A stretch of DNA of 56,604 nucleotides from Bacteroidales bacterium M3 (lineage in GTDB: Bacteria > Bacteroidota > Bacteroidia > Bacteroidales > Muribaculaceae), in the NCBI GenBank assembly GCA_001689445.1, contig LUJN01000011.1, forward strand, positions 7,387 to 63,990. Direction: 5' to 3'. The position numbers and the translations under genes were made by a program. Positions 31,891 to 40,780 of this stretch are shown here, one piece after another (within the stretch, counting starts at the first letter, position 1; each line of letters opens with the position of its first letter). The notes under the pieces are model-generated. The model was not told the origin of the DNA. It searched no databases and worked only from the letters and a program-made list of their open reading frames with translations.

Positions 31891-32424
31891 ATGATAAAGT
31901 CAGAACAGCTCGTCGAGATTGGAAAATTCAACAAGCCCCACGGCATCAACGGCGAGATATCCCTCACCCTCTTTGACAACACCGACCCCGACAGGCTTGA
32001 ATGTGTAGTGGTCGACATCGACGGCATAAACGTGCCGTTTTTCATCGAGTCCTTGCGCCCGAAGACCGCCGAAACCGTGCTTGTGAAGATCGACGGCATC
32101 GACAGCGAGGACGCCACGCGGCAACTTGTCAACAAGACGGCATATATCCTCGACTCTGACGACGCGCTGATTGACGATGAGCCTGAGGGAGAAGGGCTGT
32201 ACGCCTCGTCGCTCATAGGATACAAGGTCATCGACGCAGACACCGGCTCCTCGCTCGGAGAGATAACCGACATTGAGGACAGTACCGCCAACGCGCTGTT
32301 TATCATAAAGCGGGAGGACGACACGACACTGTACATCCCCATAGCCGATGAACTGATACAGCACATTGACACCGAGGCTCGTACCGTGACGGTAAGCCTA
32401 CCTGAAGGGCTGCTGTCACTGTGA
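31891..32424 (+). CDS. rimM: Ribosome maturation factor RimM
   Basis: A 177-residue 16S-processing factor acting in 30S head assembly. The N-terminal RimM beta-barrel starts with LVEIGKFNKPHGINGEISL. The C-terminal PRC-barrel is recognised by LIGYKVIDADTGSSLGEITDIED and the LYIPIADELIQHID segment. The ATG at 31891 gives the expected N-terminus. It follows murA by 13 bp, not the rpsP-trmD genes it joins in many phyla. Confidence 0.93.
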   Translation: MIKSEQLVEIGKFNKPHGINGEISLTLFDNTDPDRLECVVVDIDGINVPFFIESLRPKTAETVLVKIDGIDSEDATRQLVNKTAYILDSDDALIDDEPEGEGLYASSLIGYKVIDADTGSSLGEITDIEDSTANALFIIKREDDTTLYIPIADELIQHIDTEARTVTVSLPEGLLSL

Positions 32425-32558
32425 CGGGACAAAATTTTGGCATCATCCGGCAACGCAACACAGCGACCGTTTCAAAATATTAATAATACCAAAATTATGT
32501 GGTTTTCGCGCCGATATAGCCATATATTGGTTATATTAGCATAGTAATTCTTGAAATC
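32425..32558. other. Spacer after rimM
   Basis: 134 bp, AT-rich, without a clear terminator or exact TAnnTTTG element. Something must drive or pass transcription into the next small gene, but I cannot identify it. Confidence 0.4.
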
Positions 32559-32879
32559 ATGAGCAATAACACCGATATGGAATATGACGAAGACCGCGCT
32601 ATAAGCCACATCCGCGCCTATCTTCCCGCAGGTCTGAAAGAGAAATACACCGATGATGAAATCCTTAATGTCATCGACATGATATGGGACTTCTACGACG
32701 ATAACGGGCTCCTCGATCTCGATGATGACGGCAATGCGGAGCCTGACACCGAAGCCCTTGCGGCTTATGTGGCCAAAATGCTGAAAAAGGATAAGGATTC
32801 CACTGTCGCCATAGAGGACATCAACCCCATCATAATGGGTGAACTGGATTATGAACGCTCCATAGGACTGGAGGAATAG
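32559..32879 (+). CDS. Small acidic protein, conserved-looking, function unknown
   Basis: A 106-residue soluble protein rich in Asp, Glu and Ile. It contains YDEDRAISHIRAYLP, DEILNVIDMIWDFYDDNG and NPIIMGELDYERSIG, and is mostly helical by composition. No signal peptide, membrane segment or metal motif is visible. I recall similar short proteins in Bacteroidales but no function. It stands 13 bp before the OmpA-family gene and is probably co-transcribed. Confidence 0.7.
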   Translation: MSNNTDMEYDEDRAISHIRAYLPAGLKEKYTDDEILNVIDMIWDFYDDNGLLDLDDDGNAEPDTEALAAYVAKMLKKDKDSTVAIEDINPIIMGELDYERSIGLEE

Positions 32880-32892
32880 CCTGAAAGAGGAA

Positions 32893-33621
32893 ATGACTAT
32901 ACGCAAAGTCATACTATCAATTTCTGCCGCCATAGTGCTTGCCGCGCCCGCTGCCCGCTCACAGAATATTTTCAGCGAGATACGGGACATCTTCACCGGC
33001 GATAAGGAGACTACCGCGACCCGTGAGGATGCGCGACCCGGCAAGACTGTCGGAAAAGCCAAGCCTGACAGCGACAATGACGACATCTACGAGCTTGACC
33101 TCGACCAGAACATCCATACGCCGCGTGTGGGCAACAAACAGAAGGAGGCTATAAGCCAATACCAGTACAATGTCGCCAAGCAGCTTGCCAACCGCAAGGA
33201 GCACGTGGAGCTGATGCGCGACAATGAGGTAGTGGTCATCACAATACCCTCCGACCAACTGTTTGCTCCGAACGACACCGTGCTCTCCCCGACCGCGCCG
33301 AGCTACCTGCGCCCTCTCACCGCCTACCTGCGCACACCCGACCTCTACAAGATGATACTGGTGATGCACAGCGACGATACAGGCTCGGAGGAATATACCG
33401 ACCACCTGACCGAAAGCCGAGTCAGCGCGGTGTTTGACTGGCTGGAGGAGAACGGAGCCGACGTGTCGATGACCGTGCCTTACGGGCAGGGAGCATCAGA
33501 GCCTTTATATCCTAACAATTCCCGCGCAAACCGCCAAAAGAACCGCCGCCTTGAGGTCTACCTCGTCCCGGGTCCCGAAATGATACGCCGCGCCAAGGAC
33601 GGCACGCTGCTGCGACGCTAA
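32893..33621 (+). CDS. OmpA-family periplasmic protein
   Basis: A 242-residue exported protein. Signal peptide about 1-23, ending AARSQ. A charged linker (about 24-75) follows. The C-terminal OmpA-like domain (about 115-235) carries MHSDDTGSEEYTDHLTESRVSAV and the final NNSRANRQKNRRLEVYL, the region that binds diaminopimelate in peptidoglycan. There is no N-terminal beta-barrel of full OmpA size, so it is a small wall-binding protein, not a porin. It lies behind a small acidic protein and before proS. Confidence 0.85.
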   Translation: MTIRKVILSISAAIVLAAPAARSQNIFSEIRDIFTGDKETTATREDARPGKTVGKAKPDSDNDDIYELDLDQNIHTPRVGNKQKEAISQYQYNVAKQLANRKEHVELMRDNEVVVITIPSDQLFAPNDTVLSPTAPSYLRPLTAYLRTPDLYKMILVMHSDDTGSEEYTDHLTESRVSAVFDWLEENGADVSMTVPYGQGASEPLYPNNSRANRQKNRRLEVYLVPGPEMIRRAKDGTLLRR

Positions 33622-33660
33622 TAATTGCGCCGACACGATAACTATATGCAAAATTATCAC

Positions 33661-33668
33661 TATTTTTG
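33661..33668 (+). promoter_or_regulatory. -7 element of proS
   Basis: TATTTTTG, an exact TAnnTTTG match, lies 88 bp before the proS start codon, giving a leader of about 80 nt. The upstream box is unclear. Confidence 0.55.
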
Positions 33669-33756
33669 CACCAGGTAACCCATGATGCCCCGGCACAGCG
33701 GTTACCTGACAATAAACATGCATCATTACATTAGATTCATACAATAGATTCTTACA

Positions 33757-35238
33757 ATGGCAAAGGAACTCAAAGACCTGACCAAGCGTCAGGACAACTA
33801 CTCTCAATGGTATAACGATTTGGTGGTTAAAGCCGACCTCGCCGAGCAGTCGGCCGTACGCGGATGTATGGTCATCAAACCATACGGATATGCGATATGG
33901 GAGAAAATACAGCAGCAGCTCGACAAAATGTTCAAGGAGACAGGCCATGTCAACGCCTATTTCCCGCTGCTTATACCCAAGTCGTTCCTTAGCCGCGAGG
34001 CCGACCATGTCGAGGGATTTGCCAAGGAGTGTGCCGTGGTGACCCACTACCGCCTCAAGAACGACCCCAACGGCCAGGGCGTAGTTGTAGACCCCGCCGC
34101 CAAACTTGAGGAGGAGCTTATCATCCGCCCCACCTCCGAGACCATCATCTGGAATACGTATAAGAACTGGATACACAGCTACCGTGACCTGCCCATCCTG
34201 TGCAACCAGTGGGCCAATGTGCTCCGCTGGGAGATGCGCACCCGCATGTTCCTGCGTACGGCCGAGTTCCTGTGGCAGGAGGGACACACCGCCCATGCCA
34301 CGAAGGAGGAAGCTCAGGAGGAGGCCACCAAGATGCTCAACGTGTATGCCGACTTTGCCGAGAAATATATGGCTGTCCCCGTCATCAAGGGCGTAAAGAC
34401 CGCCAACGAGCGTTTTGCAGGCGCATTGGAGACCTACACCATAGAGGCAATGATGCAGGACGGCAAGGCACTCCAATCGGGCACGTCACACTTCCTCGGA
34501 CAAAACTTCGCCAAGGCATTTGACGTGAAATTTGTCAACAAGCAGAATGAGCTTGAATACGTATGGGCCACCTCATGGGGAGTATCAACCCGCCTCATGG
34601 GCGCGCTCATCATGACCCACTCCGATGACAACGGCCTCGTATTGCCGCCCCATCTCGCGCCCATACAGGTGGTCATCATCCCCATCTACAAGAACAACGA
34701 ACAGCTTGCCGAGATAGACAAGGCTGTAGAGCCGATAGTCAACGAGCTGCGCTCACTCGGCATCAGCGTAAAGTATGACAACGCCGACAACAAGCGCCCC
34801 GGATTCAAGTTTGCCGACTACGAGCTGAAGGGCGTACCCGTGCGTCTCGCCCTCGGCGCGCGCGACCTCGCCAACGGCACGGTCGAGGTGATGCGCCGCG
34901 ACACCCTCGAGAAGCACGAGGCTCCTCTTGCCGGAATAGCTCAATATGTCAAGGACCTCCTTGAGGAGATACAGCAGAACATCTATCAGAAAGCCCTCGA
35001 CAACCGCACTGCACGCACAATCACCGTCGACTCCTACGACGAGTTCAAGGAAAAGATTGAGGAGGGATATTTCATCCTCGCCCACTGGGACGGCACCACC
35101 GAGACCGAAGAGCGCGTCAAGGAAGAAACCAAAGCCACAATACGCTGCATCCCCCTCGATGGCGACGACACCCCGGGCGTCTGCATGGTGACAGGGAAGC
35201 CCTCGGCGCGCCGTGTGCTCTTTGCCCGTAACTATTAA
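33757..35238 (+). CDS. proS: Prolyl-tRNA synthetase, archaeal/eukaryotic-type short form
   Basis: A 493-residue class II synthetase charging tRNA-Pro. It shows DNYSQWYNDLVVKADLAE, VRGCMVIKPYGYAIWE, the class II motif 2 region (LCNQWANVLRWEMRTRMFLRTAEFLWQEGHTAH in overview) and SHFLGQNFAKAFD near 248. An anticodon domain and the C-terminal domain of the archaeal type follow. The bacterial INS editing domain is absent, which is normal for this short type common in Bacteroidota. It has its own promoter. A glycosyltransferase follows 17 bp downstream. Confidence 0.96.
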   Translation: MAKELKDLTKRQDNYSQWYNDLVVKADLAEQSAVRGCMVIKPYGYAIWEKIQQQLDKMFKETGHVNAYFPLLIPKSFLSREADHVEGFAKECAVVTHYRLKNDPNGQGVVVDPAAKLEEELIIRPTSETIIWNTYKNWIHSYRDLPILCNQWANVLRWEMRTRMFLRTAEFLWQEGHTAHATKEEAQEEATKMLNVYADFAEKYMAVPVIKGVKTANERFAGALETYTIEAMMQDGKALQSGTSHFLGQNFAKAFDVKFVNKQNELEYVWATSWGVSTRLMGALIMTHSDDNGLVLPPHLAPIQVVIIPIYKNNEQLAEIDKAVEPIVNELRSLGISVKYDNADNKRPGFKFADYELKGVPVRLALGARDLANGTVEVMRRDTLEKHEAPLAGIAQYVKDLLEEIQQNIYQKALDNRTARTITVDSYDEFKEKIEEGYFILAHWDGTTETEERVKEETKATIRCIPLDGDDTPGVCMVTGKPSARRVLFARNY

Positions 35239-35255
35239 CCAACGCCGACACAACC

Positions 35256-36203
35256 ATGAGCTTACCCACACTGGCTATCGTCATCCCCTGCTACAACGAG
35301 GAGGAGGCATTGCCCTTTACCACAGCCAAACTCATCGCTATACTCGACCGCATGTCGGCCGAAGGGCTGATCGCGACCGACAGTTTCATACTCTGCTCCA
35401 ACGACGGCAGCCGCGACAAGACATGGGAGGTCATCAACCGCCTACATGCTGACGACAGCCGTATAAAGGGCATCTCCCTTGCCCACAACCGTGGACACCA
35501 GTATGCCCTTCTTGCCGGACTTATGACAGTCAAGGATATGTGCGATGCCGCCGTCTCCATTGATGCCGACCTACAGGACGACCCTGAGGCCATCGTCGAG
35601 ATGGTGAGGCAGTACAATGCCGGCAAGGAGATAGTGTACGGGGTGCGCTCCAGCCGTAAGACCGACACATGGTTCAAGCGCACGACCGCCCACGGGTTCT
35701 ACAAGTTCCAGGCGGCGATGGGGCTGAAGACTGTGTTTGACCATGCCGACTACCGTCTCATGAGCGCGCGTGCCCTCGACCTGTTGTCGGACTACCACGA
35801 GAGCAACCTGTTCCTGCGTGGCATTGTGCCGCAGATTGGCCTCGACACCGCCATTGTCAAGTATGAGCGGCACGAGCGCGTCGCAGGTGAGTCGAAATAT
35901 CCACTCGGCAAGATGATAAGTTTCTCTATCGACGGCATAACCTCATTCTCCGCCAAGCCGATAAGGCTCATCTTCTTTGTGGGACTGACGTTCATGATAC
36001 TTGACATCCTGGTGGCACTCTATGTGCTCATCTCCTACTTCCGTCATGACACGATATGGGGATGGTCGTCCATCATGCTGTCAGTGTGGTTTCTCGGCAG
36101 CCTTATGCTCATGGGCATCGGCATCGTGGGCGAGTATATCGGCAAGATATTTGTCGAGGTAAAGCAACGCCCCCGCTACGCTATCCGCGAGAGCCTGCTA
36201 TAA
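35256..36203 (+). CDS. GT2 glycosyltransferase with two C-terminal TM helices (polyprenyl-phosphate hexose synthase type)
   Basis: A 315-residue membrane glycosyltransferase. The GT-A domain (about 1-230) starts LAIVIPCYNEEEALPF. It has CSNDGSRDKTWEV near 45-57 and the acidic SIDADLQDDPEAI near 102-114. Two membrane helices follow (about 233-262 and 270-300). This layout is that of dolichol/undecaprenyl-phosphate mannose or glucose synthases such as GtrB, which load a sugar on lipid carrier for periplasmic transfer. The acceptor and sugar are unknown. It is 17 bp behind proS with no partner flippase nearby. Confidence 0.88.
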   Translation: MSLPTLAIVIPCYNEEEALPFTTAKLIAILDRMSAEGLIATDSFILCSNDGSRDKTWEVINRLHADDSRIKGISLAHNRGHQYALLAGLMTVKDMCDAAVSIDADLQDDPEAIVEMVRQYNAGKEIVYGVRSSRKTDTWFKRTTAHGFYKFQAAMGLKTVFDHADYRLMSARALDLLSDYHESNLFLRGIVPQIGLDTAIVKYERHERVAGESKYPLGKMISFSIDGITSFSAKPIRLIFFVGLTFMILDILVALYVLISYFRHDTIWGWSSIMLSVWFLGSLMLMGIGIVGEYIGKIFVEVKQRPRYAIRESLL

Positions 36204-36283
36204 CTGACAAAATTATTACATCCGACATGCGGGAATGGGAATCTGTCATGATACACTCTCATTCCCGTTTCATATTTAACCTA

Positions 36284-36565
36284 ATGGACAACAAGAATAT
36301 TACAACCGTACTCGCGCAGACACTCGGCCGCGACACCAGGGACATCAACGCCCTGCTCGAAGGTCTCGGTGCCATCATCAAAGAACGTTGCGGCAATATG
36401 GACGCGATAGCTGTACCCGGATTTGGCACATTTGAGCCTGTAAAGGAGGAGGAATATGTCGCGCCCGATCCCGAGACGGGACGCGCCACACTGTATCCCC
36501 CGAAAATCTCCCTCTCTTTCAAGCCAAGCGCAATATTGAAAAAACGACTCACCGAGCAAAAATGA
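36284..36565 (+). CDS. Small HU/IHF-family DNA-binding protein
   Basis: A 93-residue protein starting MDNKNITTVLAQTLGRDTRDIN at 36284. The HU fold is seen in the helical N-half and in DAIAVPGFGTFEPVKEEEYVAPDPETGRATLYPPKISLSFKP, which carries the beta arm region with GFGTF and the conserved Pro tip. It would bend and bind DNA. It overlaps the next gene by 4 bp (ATGA). Because the next gene encodes a second HU domain attached to a membrane anchor, the two could form a heterodimer. Confidence 0.85.
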   Translation: MDNKNITTVLAQTLGRDTRDINALLEGLGAIIKERCGNMDAIAVPGFGTFEPVKEEEYVAPDPETGRATLYPPKISLSFKPSAILKKRLTEQK

Positions 36566-37647
36566 ACACGACTATCCCATTATCACATATCACCTCCGCA
36601 CTGGCCTCTATGACAGGAACCACGGAGAGCACCGCCGACACATTCCTGCGCGAGCTGTTTGCCGCCGTCTCGGCACGCCTCGTCAGCGGCACTCCCGTCA
36701 AGGTGAAGCATATCGGCACATTCGCACCCACACCCGAAGGACTGGTGACACTCATCCCCGACAAGGATATAGAGACGGCACTCAACCGTCCATTTGAATT
36801 TTTTGAGCCGGTGCCGTTAGGCGACGACGTGACCGAGGAGATGCTCGCCATCCCCATCGAACAACCCACCGACACCCCTCACCCCGAGGATGAAAAAGAG
36901 GAAGAGGCAGAAGAAGAAAAAGAGGAAAAAGAGAATGACAAGCAACCCCAGGACGAGCCTATCACCGAGACCGTCAAAGAGCCTCAGTCCTCTCCTGTCG
37001 AAGAAACCGAGGTAGGAGAAGCCGAAGAGGAAGAGATGGCTATTCCGGCTATAGAGGCTACTCCGGCTATAAAAGGTATCGATGCCCCCTCACCCATAGA
37101 AGCCATAGATCCTATCATCCCCCCTCACATACCTCCTACCATCCGACATTCACGCCATGGACGCCGCCGCTTTATCTACGGCCTGCTCCTCGGCACACTC
37201 ATCGGTGCAATCATAGGCACTGCCGCCACATGGCTGATACTAAACAATCGCCAGAAAACCACTGTTATAATAGAACGTGTAAGGACAGCTGAAAACGTTG
37301 CTCCAACAGCCACTGACACAGCCAAAGCGGCGACCTCCATGCCAATGGACACAGCAGTGCCGAAACCGGAGCCTACGACAAAGGCCACGACACCACACCA
37401 GCTCACCGACACGATACGCCACGACAGGTTTCTAACCTCCATGGCACGCAAATATTACGGCGAGATGATATTCTGGGTATACATCTACGAGGAAAACCGC
37501 GACCGCCTCTCTCACCCCGACCGCATAAGCCCGGGGACTGTGGTGAAGATACCCGATGCATCCAAGTATGGCATCGACCGCAACAACCCCGAGTCAACGG
37601 CCCGGGCACGCGCCAAGGCCATTGAAATCTACAACCGCTTCAACTGA
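36562..37647 (+). CDS. HU domain - acidic linker - TM helix - LysM fusion protein
   Basis: A 361-residue protein with an unusual order. An HU-like domain covers about 1-90 (ITSALASMTGTTESTADTFL, VKVKHIGTFAP). A very acidic Glu-rich linker follows (about 95-195). RHSRHGRRR then precedes one hydrophobic helix (about 204-227). A Thr/Pro-rich spacer (about 230-278) leads to a LysM-like domain (about 282-345, FLTSMARKYYGE and ISPGTVVKIP). The Arg cluster before the helix puts the HU part in the cytoplasm and LysM in the periplasm. It could tie DNA, or an HU partner made from the overlapping upstream gene, to peptidoglycan. I infer this role from architecture alone. Confidence 0.82.
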   Translation: MNTTIPLSHITSALASMTGTTESTADTFLRELFAAVSARLVSGTPVKVKHIGTFAPTPEGLVTLIPDKDIETALNRPFEFFEPVPLGDDVTEEMLAIPIEQPTDTPHPEDEKEEEAEEEKEEKENDKQPQDEPITETVKEPQSSPVEETEVGEAEEEEMAIPAIEATPAIKGIDAPSPIEAIDPIIPPHIPPTIRHSRHGRRRFIYGLLLGTLIGAIIGTAATWLILNNRQKTTVIIERVRTAENVAPTATDTAKAATSMPMDTAVPKPEPTTKATTPHQLTDTIRHDRFLTSMARKYYGEMIFWVYIYEENRDRLSHPDRISPGTVVKIPDASKYGIDRNNPESTARARAKAIEIYNRFN

Positions 37648-37725
37648 AAGCGGGGTTTTTAACATGGTAAACTTATAATAGATAAAATTAACACCTGCAT
37701 TTCACAATTCAACTCCCCAAATTTA

Positions 37726-37733
37726 TAATTTTG
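37726..37733 (+). promoter_or_regulatory. -7 element of the Bat operon
   Basis: TAATTTTG, an exact match, lies 43 bp before moxR. A start near 37740 gives a leader of about 37 nt. The eight-gene Bat operon up to 46288 shows no other strong promoter. Confidence 0.6.
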
Positions 37734-37776
37734 CAGTCAACGAAAATATTAACAAAACATATAATCTGACTTAATT

Positions 37777-38772
37777 ATGAGCGATTCGGTAAACATCAGA
37801 GAACTCAACGAGCTGGTAGCCGGAAAGAGCAACTTTGTAAGCCTTGTGACCCACGGCATGGACCAGACCATCGTAGGACAGAAACACCTCGTCGATTCTC
37901 TGCTTATAGCACTGCTCTCCAACGGCCACGTGCTGCTTGAGGGAGTTCCGGGCCTTGCCAAGACTTTGGCCATAAAGACCCTTGCACAGATAATCGACGC
38001 CAAATATAGCCGCATCCAGTTCACGCCCGACCTTCTCCCTGCCGACGTGCTCGGTACGATGGTCTACAGCGTGCAGAAGGAGCAATTCCAGGTCAAGAAA
38101 GGCCCGATATTCGCCAACTTTGTCCTCGCCGACGAAATCAACCGTGCCCCGGCAAAGGTGCAGAGCGCACTGCTTGAGGCCATGCAGGAGCGTCAGGTCA
38201 CCATCGGCGACCGCACATTCCCTCTTGAAGATCCGTTCCTCGTGATGGCGACACAGAACCCCATCGAACAGGAGGGTACCTATCCTCTCCCCGAGGCGCA
38301 GGTCGACCGATTCCTGCTCAAGGTAGTCATCGGCTATCCCACCAAGGAGGAGGAGAAGCTTATCATACGCCAGAATATCGGCAACGAGAAAAAGGAGGTC
38401 AAGCCCCTACTCAAGCCCGAGGAGATACTGGAGGTGCAGAAGGTCGTGGAGCAGATATACCTCGACGAGAAAATCGAGCGTTACATCGTGGATATAGTGT
38501 TCGCCACCCGATTCCCTGCCGACTTCGGGCTTAACGACCTTACCGGCATCATCGCTTTCGGCGCATCCCCCCGTGCCTCCATCAGCCTCGCCCGCGCATC
38601 AAGGGCCTACGCTTTCTTGCGCGGCCGCGGATATGTGATACCCGAGGATGTCCGCGCCGTATGTCACGACGTGCTTCGCCACCGTATCGGCGTCACCTAT
38701 GAGGCCGAGGCCAACAATATCACCCCCGACGAAATCATCTCCGAAATACTCGACAAGGTCGAGGTACCCTGA
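37777..38772 (+). CDS. MoxR-family AAA+ ATPase of the Bat operon
   Basis: A 331-residue AAA+ chaperone-like ATPase. Walker A is GVPGLAKT near 50, Walker B LADEINRA near 117, sensor 1 MATQNP near 157, and the arginine region EAQVDRFLLK follows. MoxR ATPases work with VWA-domain proteins in maturation or envelope stress. In Bacteroidota they head the aerotolerance operon. The stop overlaps the first downstream ATG by one base (TGATG). Confidence 0.93.
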   Translation: MSDSVNIRELNELVAGKSNFVSLVTHGMDQTIVGQKHLVDSLLIALLSNGHVLLEGVPGLAKTLAIKTLAQIIDAKYSRIQFTPDLLPADVLGTMVYSVQKEQFQVKKGPIFANFVLADEINRAPAKVQSALLEAMQERQVTIGDRTFPLEDPFLVMATQNPIEQEGTYPLPEAQVDRFLLKVVIGYPTKEEEKLIIRQNIGNEKKEVKPLLKPEEILEVQKVVEQIYLDEKIERYIVDIVFATRFPADFGLNDLTGIIAFGASPRASISLARASRAYAFLRGRGYVIPEDVRAVCHDVLRHRIGVTYEAEANNITPDEIISEILDKVEVP

Positions 38773-38807
38773 TGACACGCCGCCCTTTAGTCCAACTGAC
38801 ACTGACT

Positions 38808-39683
38808 ATGGATGCTAATGAACTGCTGAAAAAAGTCCGCAAAATCGAGATAAAGACCCGTGGATTGTCCCAGAACATATTCGCGGGTGAATATCACTCG
38901 GCCTTCAAGGGGCGTGGCATGACATTCTCGGAGGTACGCGAATATCAGTATGGCGACGACATCCGCGACATCGACTGGAACGTGACCGCGCGCCACAACC
39001 ATCCCTACGTGAAGGTCTACGAGGAGGAGCGCGAGCTGACGGTAATGCTGCTTATCGACGTCTCGGGAAGCCGCAACTTCGGCGCAGTGGGCATCGACAA
39101 GCGCGAGATGATTGCCGAGATAGCCGCCACGCTGGCTTTCTCGGCGATTCAAAACAACGACAAGATTGGCGTGATATTCTTCTCCGACAAGATTGAGAAA
39201 TTCATTCCCCCGAAGAAAGGACGCCGCCATATCCTTTTCATCATCCGCGAACTGCTCGATTTCACCCCCGAAAACCGTGGCACCGACATCGCCACCGTGT
39301 TGCGCTATCTGACCGACGCACTTAAGAAGCGTTGCACGACTTTCCTCATCTCTGACTACATCGACACCCACGACTATTACAAGGCACTCTCCATCGCCAA
39401 CAACAAGCATGACGTCACGGCCATACAGGTCTACGACAAGCGCGACGCACAGCTACCCGACGTGGGATTCATGCGAGTTACCGACCTTGAGACCGGGGCC
39501 GACCGTTGGGTCGACACCTCGTCGGCAAAGGTGCGCAAGGCTTATAACAAGTGGTGGTATGAGCGGCAGCAGTATATGAGCGACACGATGCAGCGGTGTC
39601 ATGTCGACGTAGCGTCCATCGCCACCGACGAGGATTTTGTGAAGTCCCTCATGGGGCTTTTCAAGAAACGTGGCGTCAGATAA
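38808..39683 (+). CDS. DUF58-family VWA-like protein of the Bat operon
   Basis: A 291-residue protein from the ATG at 38808, where the family start MDANELLKKVRKIEIKTRG appears. An ATG at 38772, coupled to the moxR stop, would add 12 residues. The DUF58 signature SEVREYQYGDDIRDIDWNVTAR is at about 44-65 and the VWA-like MLLIDVSGS at about 82-90. DUF58 proteins are cytoplasmic partners of MoxR ATPases. It lies between moxR and a membrane protein in conserved Bat order. Confidence 0.9.
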   Translation: MDANELLKKVRKIEIKTRGLSQNIFAGEYHSAFKGRGMTFSEVREYQYGDDIRDIDWNVTARHNHPYVKVYEEERELTVMLLIDVSGSRNFGAVGIDKREMIAEIAATLAFSAIQNNDKIGVIFFSDKIEKFIPPKKGRRHILFIIRELLDFTPENRGTDIATVLRYLTDALKKRCTTFLISDYIDTHDYYKALSIANNKHDVTAIQVYDKRDAQLPDVGFMRVTDLETGADRWVDTSSAKVRKAYNKWWYERQQYMSDTMQRCHVDVASIATDEDFVKSLMGLFKKRGVR

Positions 39684-39718
39684 CAAGTCTTTCCGATATA
39701 TAGAGTTTTTCAATATAT

Positions 39719-40765
39719 ATGAGACATAGATTCCTTTACATATTACTGTCGGCCATCTGCCTGTCGGCATCCATGGTTTCCATCGCCGCCCCGGTCTCGG
39801 TCAAGGCAACCCTTGACTCGGCCTATATCCTGATGGGAAAGCAGACCCTGCTCCATCTTGAAGTGGTGAAGGATGCCTCCACTGCCGGCCAGATTGTCAT
39901 GCCGCAGGGCGACACCCTCACACGCGAGGTGGAGGTCATCGGCGTGCAACGCAATGATACCGTCGACCTCGGCAACAACCGTGTGCAGATACTGCACGAC
40001 ATCATCATCCAGTCGTTTGACTCCGGGCTTTACACATTGCCGCCGATACTTTATGTCGCCGGCAACGACACGTTCCGCTCCAACGAACTGGCATTGAAAG
40101 TGCTCCCCGTGCCGGTCGATTCGCTCAAGACCATCCACGACTATGCCGGCGTACAGGAGCCAAACACCCGCTTCTACGACTATCTGCCCGACTTCGTGAC
40201 CGACTATTGGTGGATATTGGTCGTACTCATCGTGATTGCGGCCGGCATATGGGTTTACTGGAAATACTTCCGCAAGGGCGAGATACCTCTCGTCCACAAG
40301 AAGAAGGAGACGCCCCCCTACGAGGTCGCCATCCAGGAACTCAACCGCCTCAAGGAGTCACATCTCTGCGAGCGCGGACAGGAAAAGGAATACTATACGC
40401 GCCTCACAGACATCCTGCGTGTCTACCTCGACAAGCGTTTTGGCATAAACGCCATGGAGATGACATCCTCGCAGATTGTCTCTACCCTGTCGTCCAACAA
40501 CGAGACCAAAGGTCCCGACAAGTACATCAGGAGCATCCTCGAGATTGCCGACTTCGTGAAGTTTGCCAAAGTGCGTCCCCTCCCTGATGACAATGCCAAC
40601 GTATTCGCGTGGGCGATGCAGTTTGTTGAGGATACCAAGCCCGCGCCTGATCCGGTGGATAATGCCGGGAATACAGACCGGCCCGACACCTCCGAAAAGC
40701 CGGACAATGCCGAAAAGCCGGGTATGGCCCAGAACTCATCTGAAAACAAGATTCAAAATCCATAA
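39719..40765 (+). CDS. Bat-operon membrane protein with periplasmic N-domain
   Basis: A 348-residue protein. Signal peptide about 1-23 (ending SIAAP). A periplasmic beta-rich domain (about 25-145, TLDSAYILMGKQTLLHLEV) resembles the start of BatD. One TM helix lies at about 158-180. The cytoplasmic domain (about 185-310) contains EYYTRLTDILRVYLDKRFGINAMEMTSSQ, a helical fold also seen in BatD C-termini. The tail is Pro/Asp/Asn-rich low complexity. It has the regular position before batA. Function is unknown beyond the operon. Confidence 0.82.
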   Translation: MRHRFLYILLSAICLSASMVSIAAPVSVKATLDSAYILMGKQTLLHLEVVKDASTAGQIVMPQGDTLTREVEVIGVQRNDTVDLGNNRVQILHDIIIQSFDSGLYTLPPILYVAGNDTFRSNELALKVLPVPVDSLKTIHDYAGVQEPNTRFYDYLPDFVTDYWWILVVLIVIAAGIWVYWKYFRKGEIPLVHKKKETPPYEVAIQELNRLKESHLCERGQEKEYYTRLTDILRVYLDKRFGINAMEMTSSQIVSTLSSNNETKGPDKYIRSILEIADFVKFAKVRPLPDDNANVFAWAMQFVEDTKPAPDPVDNAGNTDRPDTSEKPDNAEKPGMAQNSSENKIQNP

Positions 40766-40780
40766 TTAAGACAATATACA

